Origin: Coprenecus sp964640305
Lineage (GTDB): Bacteria; Bacteroidota; Bacteroidia; Bacteroidales; UBA932
Reading direction: 5' to 3'
Length of the DNA stretch: 55,822 bases
Assembly: GCA_964640305.1 (NCBI GenBank)
Contig: CAZXFF010000008.1
Location: forward strand, 1 to 55,822
The translations under genes were made by a program, and so were the position numbers. Shown here one piece after another: positions 44,344-53,446 of this stretch. How positions within the stretch are numbered: the stretch's first letter is position 1; each line of letters begins with the position of its first letter. The notes under the pieces are model-generated. The model was not told the origin of the DNA, searched no databases, and was given only the letters and a program-made list of their open reading frames with translations.

Positions 44344-45954
44344 ATGAACAATACGTATGATGTCATCATCATCGGCGGCGGCGCAACAGGTGCAGGGGTG
44401 GCCAGAGACTGCTCCCTGCGAGGTATCAAAGCACTGCTGCTGGAACGTTCCGACATATCTACAGGTGCTACCGGACGGAACCACGGACTGCTTCACAGCG
44501 GAGCCAGATATGCCGTTACCGACCATGAATCCGCAGTAGAATGCATCCGTGAAAACATGATTCTGCGCAGGATTGCCTCACACTGCGTGGAAGAGACCGA
44601 CGGCCTGTTCATCTCACTTCCTGAAGACGGACTGGAATATCAGGCAAAATTCGTCGAAGCCTGCCGCAATGCAGGTATAAGGGCCGATGTCCTTGACCCT
44701 GAAGAAGCAAAAAGACTGGAACCATCGGTGAATCCAGAATTGATCGGTGCCGTACGGGTACCTGACGGAGCGGTCGATCCTTTCAGACTTACTTCATCGA
44801 ATGTACTGGATGCCAGCAGGCATGGAGCAGAGATCAGAACTTATATGGAAGTCACGGAACTTCTGCGTGAGCAGGACCGGATCACCGGAGTAAAGGCCCA
44901 TAATCACAAGACAGGAGAGACAGAGACTTTCTACGCCCAAATAGTGGTAAATGCAGGAGGGATATGGGGTCACGGCATAGCTGCCAAGACAGGCATTACG
45001 GTAAACATGCTTCCTGCAAAGGGTGCCTTGCTGATTTTCGGACACAGGGTAAACAGAATGGTCCTGAACCGTTGCCGCAAACCGGCTGATGCAGACATCC
45101 TTGTACCTGGAGACACAATATCCCTGATAGGGACCACTTCAAGCAAAATCCCTTACGACCAGATTGACAATATGACAATCACCCCGGAAGAAGTTGACAT
45201 ACTGCTGAATGAAGGGGAGAAACTGTCACCTCTGCTTGCAAGGACCAGAATCCTCAGGGCATATGCGGGAGTCCGTCCTCTGGTCGCTTCCGATGATGAT
45301 CCTAGCGGACGCACCGTAAGCCGTGGAATTGTACTTCTGGACCATGCAAAACGGGACGGACTGGAAGGATTCATCACTATAACAGGAGGCAAACTGATGA
45401 CCTACAGACTAATGGCAGAGTGGGCAACTGATCTGATCTGCAGAAAACTCGGAAATGCAACCCCTTGCCGTACAGCTGAGATACCACTGCCAGGATCTGC
45501 AGAAAAGAAAGAAGATATTGAAAAGCGAATCAAATCCAAGCCCATGGCACAAAGACGCTCTTCAATATCACGTCATGGGGATATGGCAGTAAACATCGCC
45601 AGCGGAGACTCCATCAAGAACAGCCTTGTCTGCGAATGCGAAGAAGTATCCGTAGGTGAGGTGGAATATGCCATGGACCACCTTTCCGTGAACAATCTGG
45701 TGGACCTGCGAAGAAGGACCAGAGTAGGAATGGGCACATGTCAGGGAGAACTGTGCGCCTGCAGGGCAGCCGGACTCATGGGCAAAAAAGACCACATCTG
45801 CGCCAAAAGGGCAAAAGAAGACCTTGCTTCCTTCCTGAATGAAAGGTGGAAAGGAATGGCTCCTATTGCATGGGGTGACACACTCAGGGAGAGCGAGTAT
45901 ACCTCATGGATCTACGGAAGCGTATGCGGATTATCCGGTGAAAACGTAAAATAA
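44344..45954 (+). CDS. glpA: Anaerobic glycerol-3-phosphate dehydrogenase subunit A
   Basis: Encodes a 536-residue FAD enzyme that oxidises glycerol-3-phosphate to dihydroxyacetone phosphate. The dinucleotide motif IIIGGGATGAG is at residues 8-18, and GRNHGLLHSGARYA follows near 45. The C-terminal BFD-like domain carries paired cysteines (CECEEVS and GTCQGELCAC) for a [2Fe-2S] cluster, as in anaerobic GlpA. It is the first gene of a nine-gene operon and is followed 9 nt later by glpB. With GlpB and GlpC it forms a membrane-attached complex feeding electrons to menaquinone. Confidence 0.96.
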   Translation: MNNTYDVIIIGGGATGAGVARDCSLRGIKALLLERSDISTGATGRNHGLLHSGARYAVTDHESAVECIRENMILRRIASHCVEETDGLFISLPEDGLEYQAKFVEACRNAGIRADVLDPEEAKRLEPSVNPELIGAVRVPDGAVDPFRLTSSNVLDASRHGAEIRTYMEVTELLREQDRITGVKAHNHKTGETETFYAQIVVNAGGIWGHGIAAKTGITVNMLPAKGALLIFGHRVNRMVLNRCRKPADADILVPGDTISLIGTTSSKIPYDQIDNMTITPEEVDILLNEGEKLSPLLARTRILRAYAGVRPLVASDDDPSGRTVSRGIVLLDHAKRDGLEGFITITGGKLMTYRLMAEWATDLICRKLGNATPCRTAEIPLPGSAEKKEDIEKRIKSKPMAQRRSSISRHGDMAVNIASGDSIKNSLVCECEEVSVGEVEYAMDHLSVNNLVDLRRRTRVGMGTCQGELCACRAAGLMGKKDHICAKRAKEDLASFLNERWKGMAPIAWGDTLRESEYTSWIYGSVCGLSGENVK

Positions 45955-45963
45955 GTCAGGACA

Positions 45964-47223
45964 ATGAAATTCGATACAGTAATAATAGGTGGCGGACTCT
46001 CCGGAATGGTTTGCGGAATCCGCCTGCTGGAAGCCGGCAAAAGCTGTGCTATCATATCACAGGGCCAGAGTGCACTGCATTTTTCTTCCGGATCCTTTGA
46101 TCTGCTTGGTGCAATGCCGGACGGGACCGAAACCGACGACCCTATTTCAGGAATAGCGGCACTTGCAAGACAATGCCCAAAGCACCCTTATTCAATCATC
46201 GGAAAAGAGCTTTGCGCGGAATATGCAGAACAGACTCCGTCTTTATTCCTGTCTGCAGGAATCAACACCCAAGGCAGCTGCCGCAAGAACCATTACAGGA
46301 TTACCCCTATGGGCAAATCAAAACGGACGTGGCTGACCATGGACGGATACCTGACATCCGGACACGCCGACAGCATGCCTTTCAGCAATGTCTGCATAAT
46401 GAACATCGACGGATTTCTGGACTTTTATCCGGAATTCATTGCGGAAGAATTCCGGAAATACGGTATAAAATGCACATTCGGCACCTTCAACTCGACAGCC
46501 ATCGAGCAGATCCGTAAAAATCCGAGCGAAATGCGTTCGGCCAACCTTGCCAGAGTGTTCGACCACAAAGCCAACCTGGAGGAACTCGCCGTAAAAATAA
46601 AGGAGGCCTCCGCTGACTCTGAAGCGGTAATCCTTCCTGCCATAATCGGAATCAACCGTAACGATTCCCTGGAAGTCCTCAGGGCAATGGCAGGGAAACC
46701 AGTGTTCCTTCTACCGACACTGCCACCTTCCATCCCCGGGGTAATGGCACAGCAATCCCTTCAAAAGTATTTCCGGGCACTGGGTGGAGAATATTTTCTC
46801 GGAGACACTGTCCTCAACGAAGAATTCAACGGCAGCAGAGTGGACCGGATCCACACTGCAAATCACGGCAACATACCATTCGAGGCAGAAAACTTTGTAC
46901 TGGCGACCGGCAGCTTCTTCAGCAAAGGACTTGTCGCCACACCGGACAGCATAAAGGAACCCATTTTCGGGGCAGACACAGAATATAGCGGAAGCCGTTC
47001 GGAATGGTACACCCTGAATTTCTTCGACAGGCACAGATACCAGGCTTTCGGGATAAGGACTGACAGCAATTTCAATATACTCAAAAACGGTAAAACCATT
47101 GAAAACATATTCTGCTGCGGAGCAGGACTTGCAGGCTTCCATCCTATTCAGGACGGCTGCGGTGCCGGCGTCTCCATACTGTCCGCAATGTATGCAGCAG
47201 ATAAAATCATCGGGAGGAACTGA
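45964..47223 (+). CDS. glpB: Anaerobic glycerol-3-phosphate dehydrogenase subunit B
   Basis: Encodes 419 residues. The flavin-binding motif VIIGGGLSGMVCG is at the N-terminus and GAGLAGFHPIQDGCGAG is near the C-terminus. GlpB carries FMN/FAD and passes electrons from GlpA to GlpC. Its stop codon TGA (47221-47223) lies 2 nt before the probable glpC start, and its last codons GGG AGG AAC supply the glpC ribosome binding site. Confidence 0.95.
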   Translation: MKFDTVIIGGGLSGMVCGIRLLEAGKSCAIISQGQSALHFSSGSFDLLGAMPDGTETDDPISGIAALARQCPKHPYSIIGKELCAEYAEQTPSLFLSAGINTQGSCRKNHYRITPMGKSKRTWLTMDGYLTSGHADSMPFSNVCIMNIDGFLDFYPEFIAEEFRKYGIKCTFGTFNSTAIEQIRKNPSEMRSANLARVFDHKANLEELAVKIKEASADSEAVILPAIIGINRNDSLEVLRAMAGKPVFLLPTLPPSIPGVMAQQSLQKYFRALGGEYFLGDTVLNEEFNGSRVDRIHTANHGNIPFEAENFVLATGSFFSKGLVATPDSIKEPIFGADTEYSGSRSEWYTLNFFDRHRYQAFGIRTDSNFNILKNGKTIENIFCCGAGLAGFHPIQDGCGAGVSILSAMYAADKIIGRN

Positions 47224-47225
47224 GA

Positions 47226-48452
47226 ATAAACACACAACAGAATACCGTCAGTGAGAACAATTTCGAACAGTGCATCAAATGCACTATCTGTACTGTCTAT
47301 TGCCCTGTAGCAGCCGTCAATCCGGATTATCCCGGTCCAAAACAGGCTGGCCCGGACGGAGAAAGGCTCAGACTTAAGAAACCGGATTTCTTCGACTCCG
47401 CACTCAAATACTGCATGAACTGCAAAAGGTGCGAAATAGCCTGCCCTTCAAATGTCCGCATCGGTGACATAATACAGGCAGCAAGGATCAGGTATGGTGC
47501 AAAAAAGAATACTAACCTGCGCAACTTCGTACTTGCCAATACAGACCTGGTCGGATCACTCGCCTCTCCCTTTGCCCCGGTGGTCAATGCTGCAGTAGCC
47601 CTCAAACCGGTAAGATTCATGATGGACAAGGTCCTGGCCGTAGACCACCGCCGCATATTCCCCAAATATTCCCACGGTACTTTCACTTCCTGGTACAACA
47701 GGCATGAAGCGGAGCATCAGGCAGAATTCCCGAAACAGGTTTCATTTTTCCACGGTTGCTACGTAAACTACAACAATCCCCAACTCGGAAAGGATCTGCT
47801 GAAAATCATGAATTCAATCGGATATGGAGTCAGACTTCTGGACAAAGAGAAATGCTGCGGAGTGCCCCTGATTTCAAACGGACTGTTCAATCAAGCCAGG
47901 AAGCAGGCAGTGGCAAACCTCAAATCAATACGTACTGCCGTAACCGAAAAGAAAATGGACATCATCACCACCTCTTCCACCTGTACTTTTACCATAAGGG
48001 ACGAATATCCCCACCTGATGAATCTCCGCAATGATGATGTACGGGACCATATCGAACTTGCCACCAGATATATCTACCGGCTTATCAAATCAGGCAAAGC
48101 AGAATTTGCATTCAGAGAAGATGCCGAGCCCCTGAAAATAGCATACCATACCCCATGCCATATGGAAAAAATGGGTTGGGCCTATTATTCGATAGAGCTT
48201 CTGAAGATGATCCCGGGGGTAGAAGTAATAGTACTGGATTCACAATGCTGCGGTATCGCCGGTACATACGGATTCAAAAAGGAAAACTACGAAACCTCCC
48301 AGGCCGTAGGAGAGCCCCTGTTCCGCCAGATAGAGGAGTCAGGTGCCGATCTGGTAGCCACCGACTGCGAGACATGCAAATGGCAGATAGAAATGTCCAC
48401 AAGCAAAAAATGCGAAAATCCGCTCACAATACTTGCATCAAGAATAATCTGA
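47226..48452 (+). CDS. glpC: Anaerobic glycerol-3-phosphate dehydrogenase subunit C (ATA start)
   Basis: Encodes 408 residues if translation starts at ATA 47226. The first ATG is at 47415, but the 63 codons before it carry the conserved first [4Fe-4S] motif CIKCTICTVYCP (Cys16, 19, 22, 26) and PGPKQAGPDGERLRLK, so they must be translated. The second cluster motif is CMNCKRCEIACP. The two CCG motifs (CCGVPL, CCGIAGTYG) follow, as expected for quinone-side subunits. No ATG, GTG or TTG lies in frame before 47415 after the glpB stop. ATA is 8 nt after GGGAGG (47212-47217), an ideal distance. It is either a rare start codon or a base error for ATG. Confidence 0.88.
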   Translation: MNTQQNTVSENNFEQCIKCTICTVYCPVAAVNPDYPGPKQAGPDGERLRLKKPDFFDSALKYCMNCKRCEIACPSNVRIGDIIQAARIRYGAKKNTNLRNFVLANTDLVGSLASPFAPVVNAAVALKPVRFMMDKVLAVDHRRIFPKYSHGTFTSWYNRHEAEHQAEFPKQVSFFHGCYVNYNNPQLGKDLLKIMNSIGYGVRLLDKEKCCGVPLISNGLFNQARKQAVANLKSIRTAVTEKKMDIITTSSTCTFTIRDEYPHLMNLRNDDVRDHIELATRYIYRLIKSGKAEFAFREDAEPLKIAYHTPCHMEKMGWAYYSIELLKMIPGVEVIVLDSQCCGIAGTYGFKKENYETSQAVGEPLFRQIEESGADLVATDCETCKWQIEMSTSKKCENPLTILASRII

Positions 48453-48489
48453 AACAAAACAATAATTCCTAACAAAACACTGACCAGTT

Positions 48490-49989
48490 ATGAAACAATA
48501 CATCCTAGCCCTCGATCAGGGAACCAGCAGTTCCCGCGCCATCGTTTTCGACGAAAGAGGCACTGCCTGTGCCATAGCCCAAAAAGAGTTCAGACAGATT
48601 TTCCCGAAATCAGGATGGGTAGAGCACGACCCTCACGAAATATGGTCTTCACAGGCCTCTGTAATAGCCGAGGCCATCACCTCCATGGACATCAACGGAC
48701 TCAACATTGCCGGAATAGGGATTACAAACCAGAGGGAGACCACAATCGTATGGGACTCCGAAACCGAAGAGCCCATATACAACGCCATTGTATGGCAGGA
48801 CAGAAGGACATCCGACTATTGTGACGAACTCAAAAAACAGGGCGTCACAGACATGATCCGCAAGAAAACCGGACTTATCATAGACGCATACTTCAGCGCG
48901 ACGAAGATCAAATGGATCCTGGACAATGTTCCCGGAGCCCGCGAACGCGCTGATAAAGGGAAACTCATGTTCGGAACCGTCGATACATGGCTTATCTGGC
49001 GCCTTACCAGAGGAGAAGTACACGTTACGGATGTAACCAACGCCTCCAGGACAATGCTTTTCAACATAAACACCCTGGAATGGGACCAGGAACTCCTCGA
49101 CCTGTTCGGCATACCCCGTTCGATGATGCCCGAAGTAAAATCTTCAAGTGAAGTGTACGGCCACACCAAAACCACTATATTCGCCCACAAGGTTCCCATT
49201 TCCGGAATTGCCGGAGACCAGCAGTCTGCACTTTTCGGCCAGATGTGTACTGAACCGGGAATGGTAAAGAATACCTACGGAACAGGCTGCTTCCTCCTGA
49301 TGAACAGCGGGGAAAAACCCATATTGTCCAAAAACAACCTTATCACCACCGTTGCATGGAAAATCGGTGACAAAGTGAATTATGCCCTTGAAGGCAGCAT
49401 CTTCGTAGGCGGCTCCGTAGTACAGTGGCTCCGCGACGGTCTCGGAGTTATAAAATCATCTTCTGAAGTGGAAGAGCTTGCCTCAAAGGTCCCCGATACC
49501 AACGGCGTATATTTCGTTCCCGCACTTACCGGCATGGGTGCTCCCTGGTGGGACCAGTATGCCAGAGGCACGATCATCGGAATAAGCAGAGGCACTACTA
49601 CTGCACACATAGCCCGCGCTGCCCTTGAAGGTATTGCATACCAGACTCTGGATATCATGACTGCCATGTCGCTGGATGCCGGAATCCCCCTAAAAGAGCT
49701 GAAAGTGGACGGAGGGGCTTCACGCAACAACCTGCTTATGCAGTTCCAGGCCGACATCCTCGGCACCAAAGTAATCAGGCCACAGGTCGTGGAAACCACT
49801 GCCATGGGTGCTGCATACCTTGCCGGACTTGCAGTTGGATACTGGTCCAGCATAGACGAGATACGCAAACAGTGGCAGGTGGACCGCATATTCGAGCCTT
49901 CATGGGACGAAGAGTCCATGAACAAGGCAAAGGAAGGGTGGCATGATGCCGTAAAAAGGACCTTAAGCAACTACACCGAAAAACATTAA
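48490..49989 (+). CDS. glpK: Glycerol kinase
   Basis: Encodes a 499-residue FGGY-family kinase. It has the N-terminal ALDQGTSSSRAIVFD phosphate loop, the substrate motif GITNQRETTIVWD, NTYGTGCFLLMN and the FGGY signature region (GGASRNNLLMQFQADILGTK). It phosphorylates glycerol with ATP to glycerol-3-phosphate, the substrate of GlpABC. It lies between glpC (37 nt gap) and glpF (18 nt gap). The length is standard. Confidence 0.98.
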   Translation: MKQYILALDQGTSSSRAIVFDERGTACAIAQKEFRQIFPKSGWVEHDPHEIWSSQASVIAEAITSMDINGLNIAGIGITNQRETTIVWDSETEEPIYNAIVWQDRRTSDYCDELKKQGVTDMIRKKTGLIIDAYFSATKIKWILDNVPGARERADKGKLMFGTVDTWLIWRLTRGEVHVTDVTNASRTMLFNINTLEWDQELLDLFGIPRSMMPEVKSSSEVYGHTKTTIFAHKVPISGIAGDQQSALFGQMCTEPGMVKNTYGTGCFLLMNSGEKPILSKNNLITTVAWKIGDKVNYALEGSIFVGGSVVQWLRDGLGVIKSSSEVEELASKVPDTNGVYFVPALTGMGAPWWDQYARGTIIGISRGTTTAHIARAALEGIAYQTLDIMTAMSLDAGIPLKELKVDGGASRNNLLMQFQADILGTKVIRPQVVETTAMGAAYLAGLAVGYWSSIDEIRKQWQVDRIFEPSWDEESMNKAKEGWHDAVKRTLSNYTEKH

Positions 49990-50007
49990 CCCGTAAAACT
50001 GCAAATC

Positions 50008-50742
50008 ATGAACGAAATATTTACAAAATGCCTGTTCGAATTCGTAGGAACGGCCATTCTGATACTGTTCGGTGACGGGGTGGTAGCCTCTAACGTACTC
50101 AAGAAATCCAAAGGAGAAAACGGAGGCTGGGTAGTTATTACCCTGGCATGGGGGCTTGCTGTAATGCTAGGAGTGTTCATCGCCGGTCCATATTCCGGAG
50201 CCCACCTCAACCCTGCGGTAACCATAGGGCTTGCTGCAGCCAAATCATTCAGCTGGAGCCTAGTGATACCTTACATAATATCCCAGATGCTCGGAGGTTT
50301 CGTGGGTGCAGTCCTGGTATATATCTATTATAAAGACCATTACGATGCGACTGATGATCAGGCTGCAAAACTCGCAACCTTCTGCACGGCACCTGCCATC
50401 AGGAATTACGGCCGGAATCTCTTAAGCGAAATCATAGGCACATTCATACTCGTATTCGTAATCCTTGCCCTTGCCACTCAGGGCAACACCCCTGAACTGG
50501 GGATGGGTTCACTCGGAGCATTCCCTGTAGCAATGCTGATTGTCGCAATAGGAATGTCGTTGGGAGGAACTACCGGATATGCAATCAATCCGGCCAGAGA
50601 CCTGGCTCCCCGTTTCGCCCACTTCATACTTCCCATAAAAGGCAAAGGAACAAGCGACTGGAAATATGCATGGGTACCGGTCGCGGGTCCGATCATCGGA
50701 GCTTTTCTGGCAGCCGGACTGAAATGTCTCATACTATGCTAA
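50008..50742 (+). CDS. glpF: Glycerol facilitator (aquaglyceroporin)
   Basis: Encodes a 244-residue channel of the MIP family with six membrane helices. Both pore motifs are visible: SGAHLNPAVTIG and GYAINPARDLAPR, the latter with the Asp after NPAR that marks glycerol channels rather than pure water channels. It sits in the inner membrane and lets glycerol reach GlpK. Neighbours are glpK upstream and a putative outer-membrane channel downstream. Confidence 0.96.
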   Translation: MNEIFTKCLFEFVGTAILILFGDGVVASNVLKKSKGENGGWVVITLAWGLAVMLGVFIAGPYSGAHLNPAVTIGLAAAKSFSWSLVIPYIISQMLGGFVGAVLVYIYYKDHYDATDDQAAKLATFCTAPAIRNYGRNLLSEIIGTFILVFVILALATQGNTPELGMGSLGAFPVAMLIVAIGMSLGGTTGYAINPARDLAPRFAHFILPIKGKGTSDWKYAWVPVAGPIIGAFLAAGLKCLILC

Positions 50743-50752
50743 AAAACGAAGT

Positions 50753-51496
50753 ATGAAGAAATTCAGACTATTATCAGCAATCCTGTTCGCAGCCATGCTG
50801 TCGGTGACGGCATACGGACAGAAAATGCACCTGAGTGCGGGACTACAGAACATGCACCTCTGGCGCGGACTGCAGGTAGCCAAAGGCGGAGTCCTGTCGG
50901 CAGACGTGAATCTCGGGCTCGCAAACGACGGATTCAGGATAGGCCTATGGGGAGGAACCGATTTTACCGGCAACTACATGGAATTCGACTATTACCTTTC
51001 TTACTCTGTTGCCGGATTCTCCGTTGCAGTATGGGACATATTCAACTTTTCCCCGGATCTTCCTTTCAGCAAAGACATCTTCAACTATGACCGCTTCACC
51101 ACCAGTCACTTCATAGATGTCAGTGCAGGTTATAACTTCGATGTCCTGTTAAATATACCCCTCCGCATAAACTGGGCAACCATCGTGGCCGGAAGGGACC
51201 TCAACAAGGAAGGACTGAACAGATACTCCACTTTCGTGTATGCAGAATACAGCGTATTCCGCAACGAAAACTGGATAGTGGACCTTGGACTTGGAGGCAC
51301 ATTTGCATTCAACAGGACAAAAGATGAAGGAAAGGCAAATTTTTACGGTAATGATAACGTAAATCAAGTATCTTTGCGAACAACCTACCTGCTGAAGATA
51401 GGACGTTTCGACCTTCCGGTATTCGCACATGCCATGTGGAATCCGGACTCCGGGAACGGATACCTTCAGGCAGGTATTAACCTGTTTGCATTTTAG
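50753..51496 (+). CDS. Outer-membrane barrel in the glycerol operon
   Basis: Encodes 247 residues with a signal peptide ending in TAYGQ. The mature protein has alternating strand patterns with many aromatics (MHLWRGLQVAKGG, YMEFDYYLSYSVAGFSVAVW) and ends in LFAF, a barrel C-terminus. About 10-12 strands are likely. It begins 10 nt after glpF and is 9 nt before glpR, so it is part of the operon. The obvious inference is a glycerol or glycerol-3-phosphate pore in the outer membrane. No named family was recognised. A weak internal promoter box, TATCTTTG at 51369-51376, could serve glpR. Confidence 0.75.
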   Translation: MKKFRLLSAILFAAMLSVTAYGQKMHLSAGLQNMHLWRGLQVAKGGVLSADVNLGLANDGFRIGLWGGTDFTGNYMEFDYYLSYSVAGFSVAVWDIFNFSPDLPFSKDIFNYDRFTTSHFIDVSAGYNFDVLLNIPLRINWATIVAGRDLNKEGLNRYSTFVYAEYSVFRNENWIVDLGLGGTFAFNRTKDEGKANFYGNDNVNQVSLRTTYLLKIGRFDLPVFAHAMWNPDSGNGYLQAGINLFAF

Positions 51497-51505
51497 ATTG
51501 CTTGT

Positions 51506-52277
51506 ATGACTCTCTCGGAAAGGCACAGAACCATTTTGGAACTTCTGCGTGAAAACGGAAGCGTTGATGTAGGGGAACTCAGCACCCACCTCAAGGTTTC
51601 TTCAGTAACCATCCGCAAGGACCTGGATCTCATGGAGGAAAAAAACCTCCTCTACCGCACTCACGGAGGTGCGATACTTGCAGATCCCTACATTGCAACC
51701 AGAAAAGTATCCGAAAAGGAAAAGCTCAATCCGGAAGCCAAGCACCGCATCGGTCTGAAGGCGGTGGAGATGATTTCCCCTCAGGAAGCGTTGATCATCG
51801 CCTCCGGAACGACGGTACAGGCTTTTGCAAGATGCATACAGAACATGAACATGACCATCATAACATCTGCAATGAATGTTGCGATGGAACTTCTTGACAA
51901 GCCTGACATAGAAATAATCCAGCTGGGCGGCATCATCCGCCATTCTTCTGCATCGGCCGTCAGCGAATATGCAATAAGAATGCTTGAAAACTTCAATTGC
52001 AGCAAACTCTTCCTGGGTGTTGACGGAATTGACCCCGAGCATGGCCTGAGCACAACACACCTGCAGGAGGCATGCCTGAACAGAGCCATGATAAAAGCCG
52101 CAACCAAAACCATCGTCCTCGCAGATTCCTCCAAATTCCAACGCAGGGGATTCAGCAAAATCTGTGACGTATGCGACATTGACCAGATCATAACAGACTC
52201 AGGCATCCCTGAAAAAATGGCCAAGGCCTTTGAAGAACAGGGAGTCNNNNNNNNNNGTGACAATTGTTAATTTATAA
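51506..52277 (+). CDS. glpR: DeoR/GlpR-family regulator, interrupted by an assembly gap
   Basis: The N-terminal helix-turn-helix (RHRTILELLRENGSVDVGEL then VSSVTIRKDLDLMEE) is followed by the sugar-phosphate-binding domain (LNPEAKHRIGLKAVEMI, LFLGVDGI, LADSSKFQRRGF). Relatives repress glp genes until bound to glycerol-3-phosphate. Ten N at 52247-52256 cut the gene just before its end. Read straight across, the frame gives an odd DNC ending. If the two sides abut, or the missing length is a multiple of 3, the protein ends EEQGVVTIVNL at 52277, about 253 residues, a normal length and C-terminus. The likely operator lies before glpA. Confidence 0.88.
52247..52256. other. Ten-N assembly gap
   Basis: A run of exactly ten N inside the last codons of glpR. 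The frame analysis of that gene suggests that the true missing length is 0 or another multiple of 3, not 10. Confidence 0.95.
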
Positions 52278-52294
52278 CCAAAAACCTTCGTAAT

Positions 52295-53446
52295 ATGAAC
52301 AATTTTGATTTCAGGAATCCTACCGAACTGATTTTCGGAAAAGGCGAAATAGCCAAACTCCCTTCCAGAATAAAACCAGGCACCAGAATCCTAATGACCT
52401 ACGGAGGAGGATCCATTTTCAGGAACGGGATCTACAATCAGGTCACAGAAGCCCTTAAAGGATATGAGATAGTGGAATTCGGAGGCATTGAAGCCAATCC
52501 CGATTACAGCACCCTGGTCAAAGCCATCGAGATATGCAAGAAGCAGGATATACAGATGGTGCTGGCAGTAGGAGGCGGCTCCATCATTGACGGTACCAAA
52601 TTCATTGTAGCCGGAGCCAGATACGAAGGAGACCCCTGGGACTTCATTACCGGAAAAGCGGAAATAAGCGATGCCCTGCCGTTCGCAACAGTGCTTACAC
52701 TTCCGGCCACTGCCTCGGAGATGAACAACGGAGCAGTCATCTCACGCAGGGAATTCAACGAAAAATTCGCATTCCACTCCGACCACTGCTACCCGCAATT
52801 CTCCATACTTGACCCCACAGCCGTTTATTCCCTCCCCGTAAAGCAGGTAGCCAACGGAATCGTCGATACTTATGCACATACCCTGGAACAATACCTTACC
52901 ACATCCATCAGCACCAGAGTCATGGACAGATGGGCGGAAGGCCTGCTTCTTACACTTATAGAGGTAGCCCCTAGGCTCATTAAAGCGGACCGCAACTACG
53001 ATGACTGCGCAGACTTCATGCTGACAGCCACCATGGGTCTGAACGGCTTCATCGCTCTCGGGACAGACCAGGACTGGGCAACCCACATGATCGGCCATGA
53101 GCTGACAGCCCTGCACGGACTGGACCATGGTGTTACCCTTGCAATAGTACATCCTGGGGTAATGAGCGTCATGAGGCGTGAAAAGGAGGCCAAACTGCTA
53201 CAGTATGCAGAAAGGGTATGGGGCATCACCTCCGGCACCACCGATGAACGCATAGATGCAGCAGTAGCCAGAACCGAAGAATTTTTCCGCTCATTGGGTA
53301 TGAAGACCCGCCTCTCCGAACACAATATCGGGGATGAAACCATTTCCACCATAGTAAAACGGTTCAGGGACAGGAAATGGAACGTAGGCGAACACGGAAT
53401 CGTAACCCCCGAAAAGGTTGAAGAAATACTTAACAGAGTAAAATAA
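52295..53446 (+). CDS. Iron-dependent alcohol dehydrogenase (YqhD/BdhA type)
   Basis: Encodes 383 residues of the group III iron-alcohol dehydrogenase family. The NAD(P) loop is VGGGSIIDGTK. Metal ligands are seen in GIVDTYAHTLEQ (Asp and His), ATHMIGHEL (His) and HGLDHGV (His). Related enzymes are NADPH-dependent and act on aldehydes and C3-C4 alcohols. In the glycerol operon it may reduce or oxidise a three-carbon product to balance redox; no glycerol dehydratase is present, so 1,3-propanediol formation is not supported. It starts 17 nt after the glpR stop, and its stop codon overlaps the next start by 1 nt. Confidence 0.93.
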   Translation: MNNFDFRNPTELIFGKGEIAKLPSRIKPGTRILMTYGGGSIFRNGIYNQVTEALKGYEIVEFGGIEANPDYSTLVKAIEICKKQDIQMVLAVGGGSIIDGTKFIVAGARYEGDPWDFITGKAEISDALPFATVLTLPATASEMNNGAVISRREFNEKFAFHSDHCYPQFSILDPTAVYSLPVKQVANGIVDTYAHTLEQYLTTSISTRVMDRWAEGLLLTLIEVAPRLIKADRNYDDCADFMLTATMGLNGFIALGTDQDWATHMIGHELTALHGLDHGVTLAIVHPGVMSVMRREKEAKLLQYAERVWGITSGTTDERIDAAVARTEEFFRSLGMKTRLSEHNIGDETISTIVKRFRDRKWNVGEHGIVTPEKVEEILNRVK

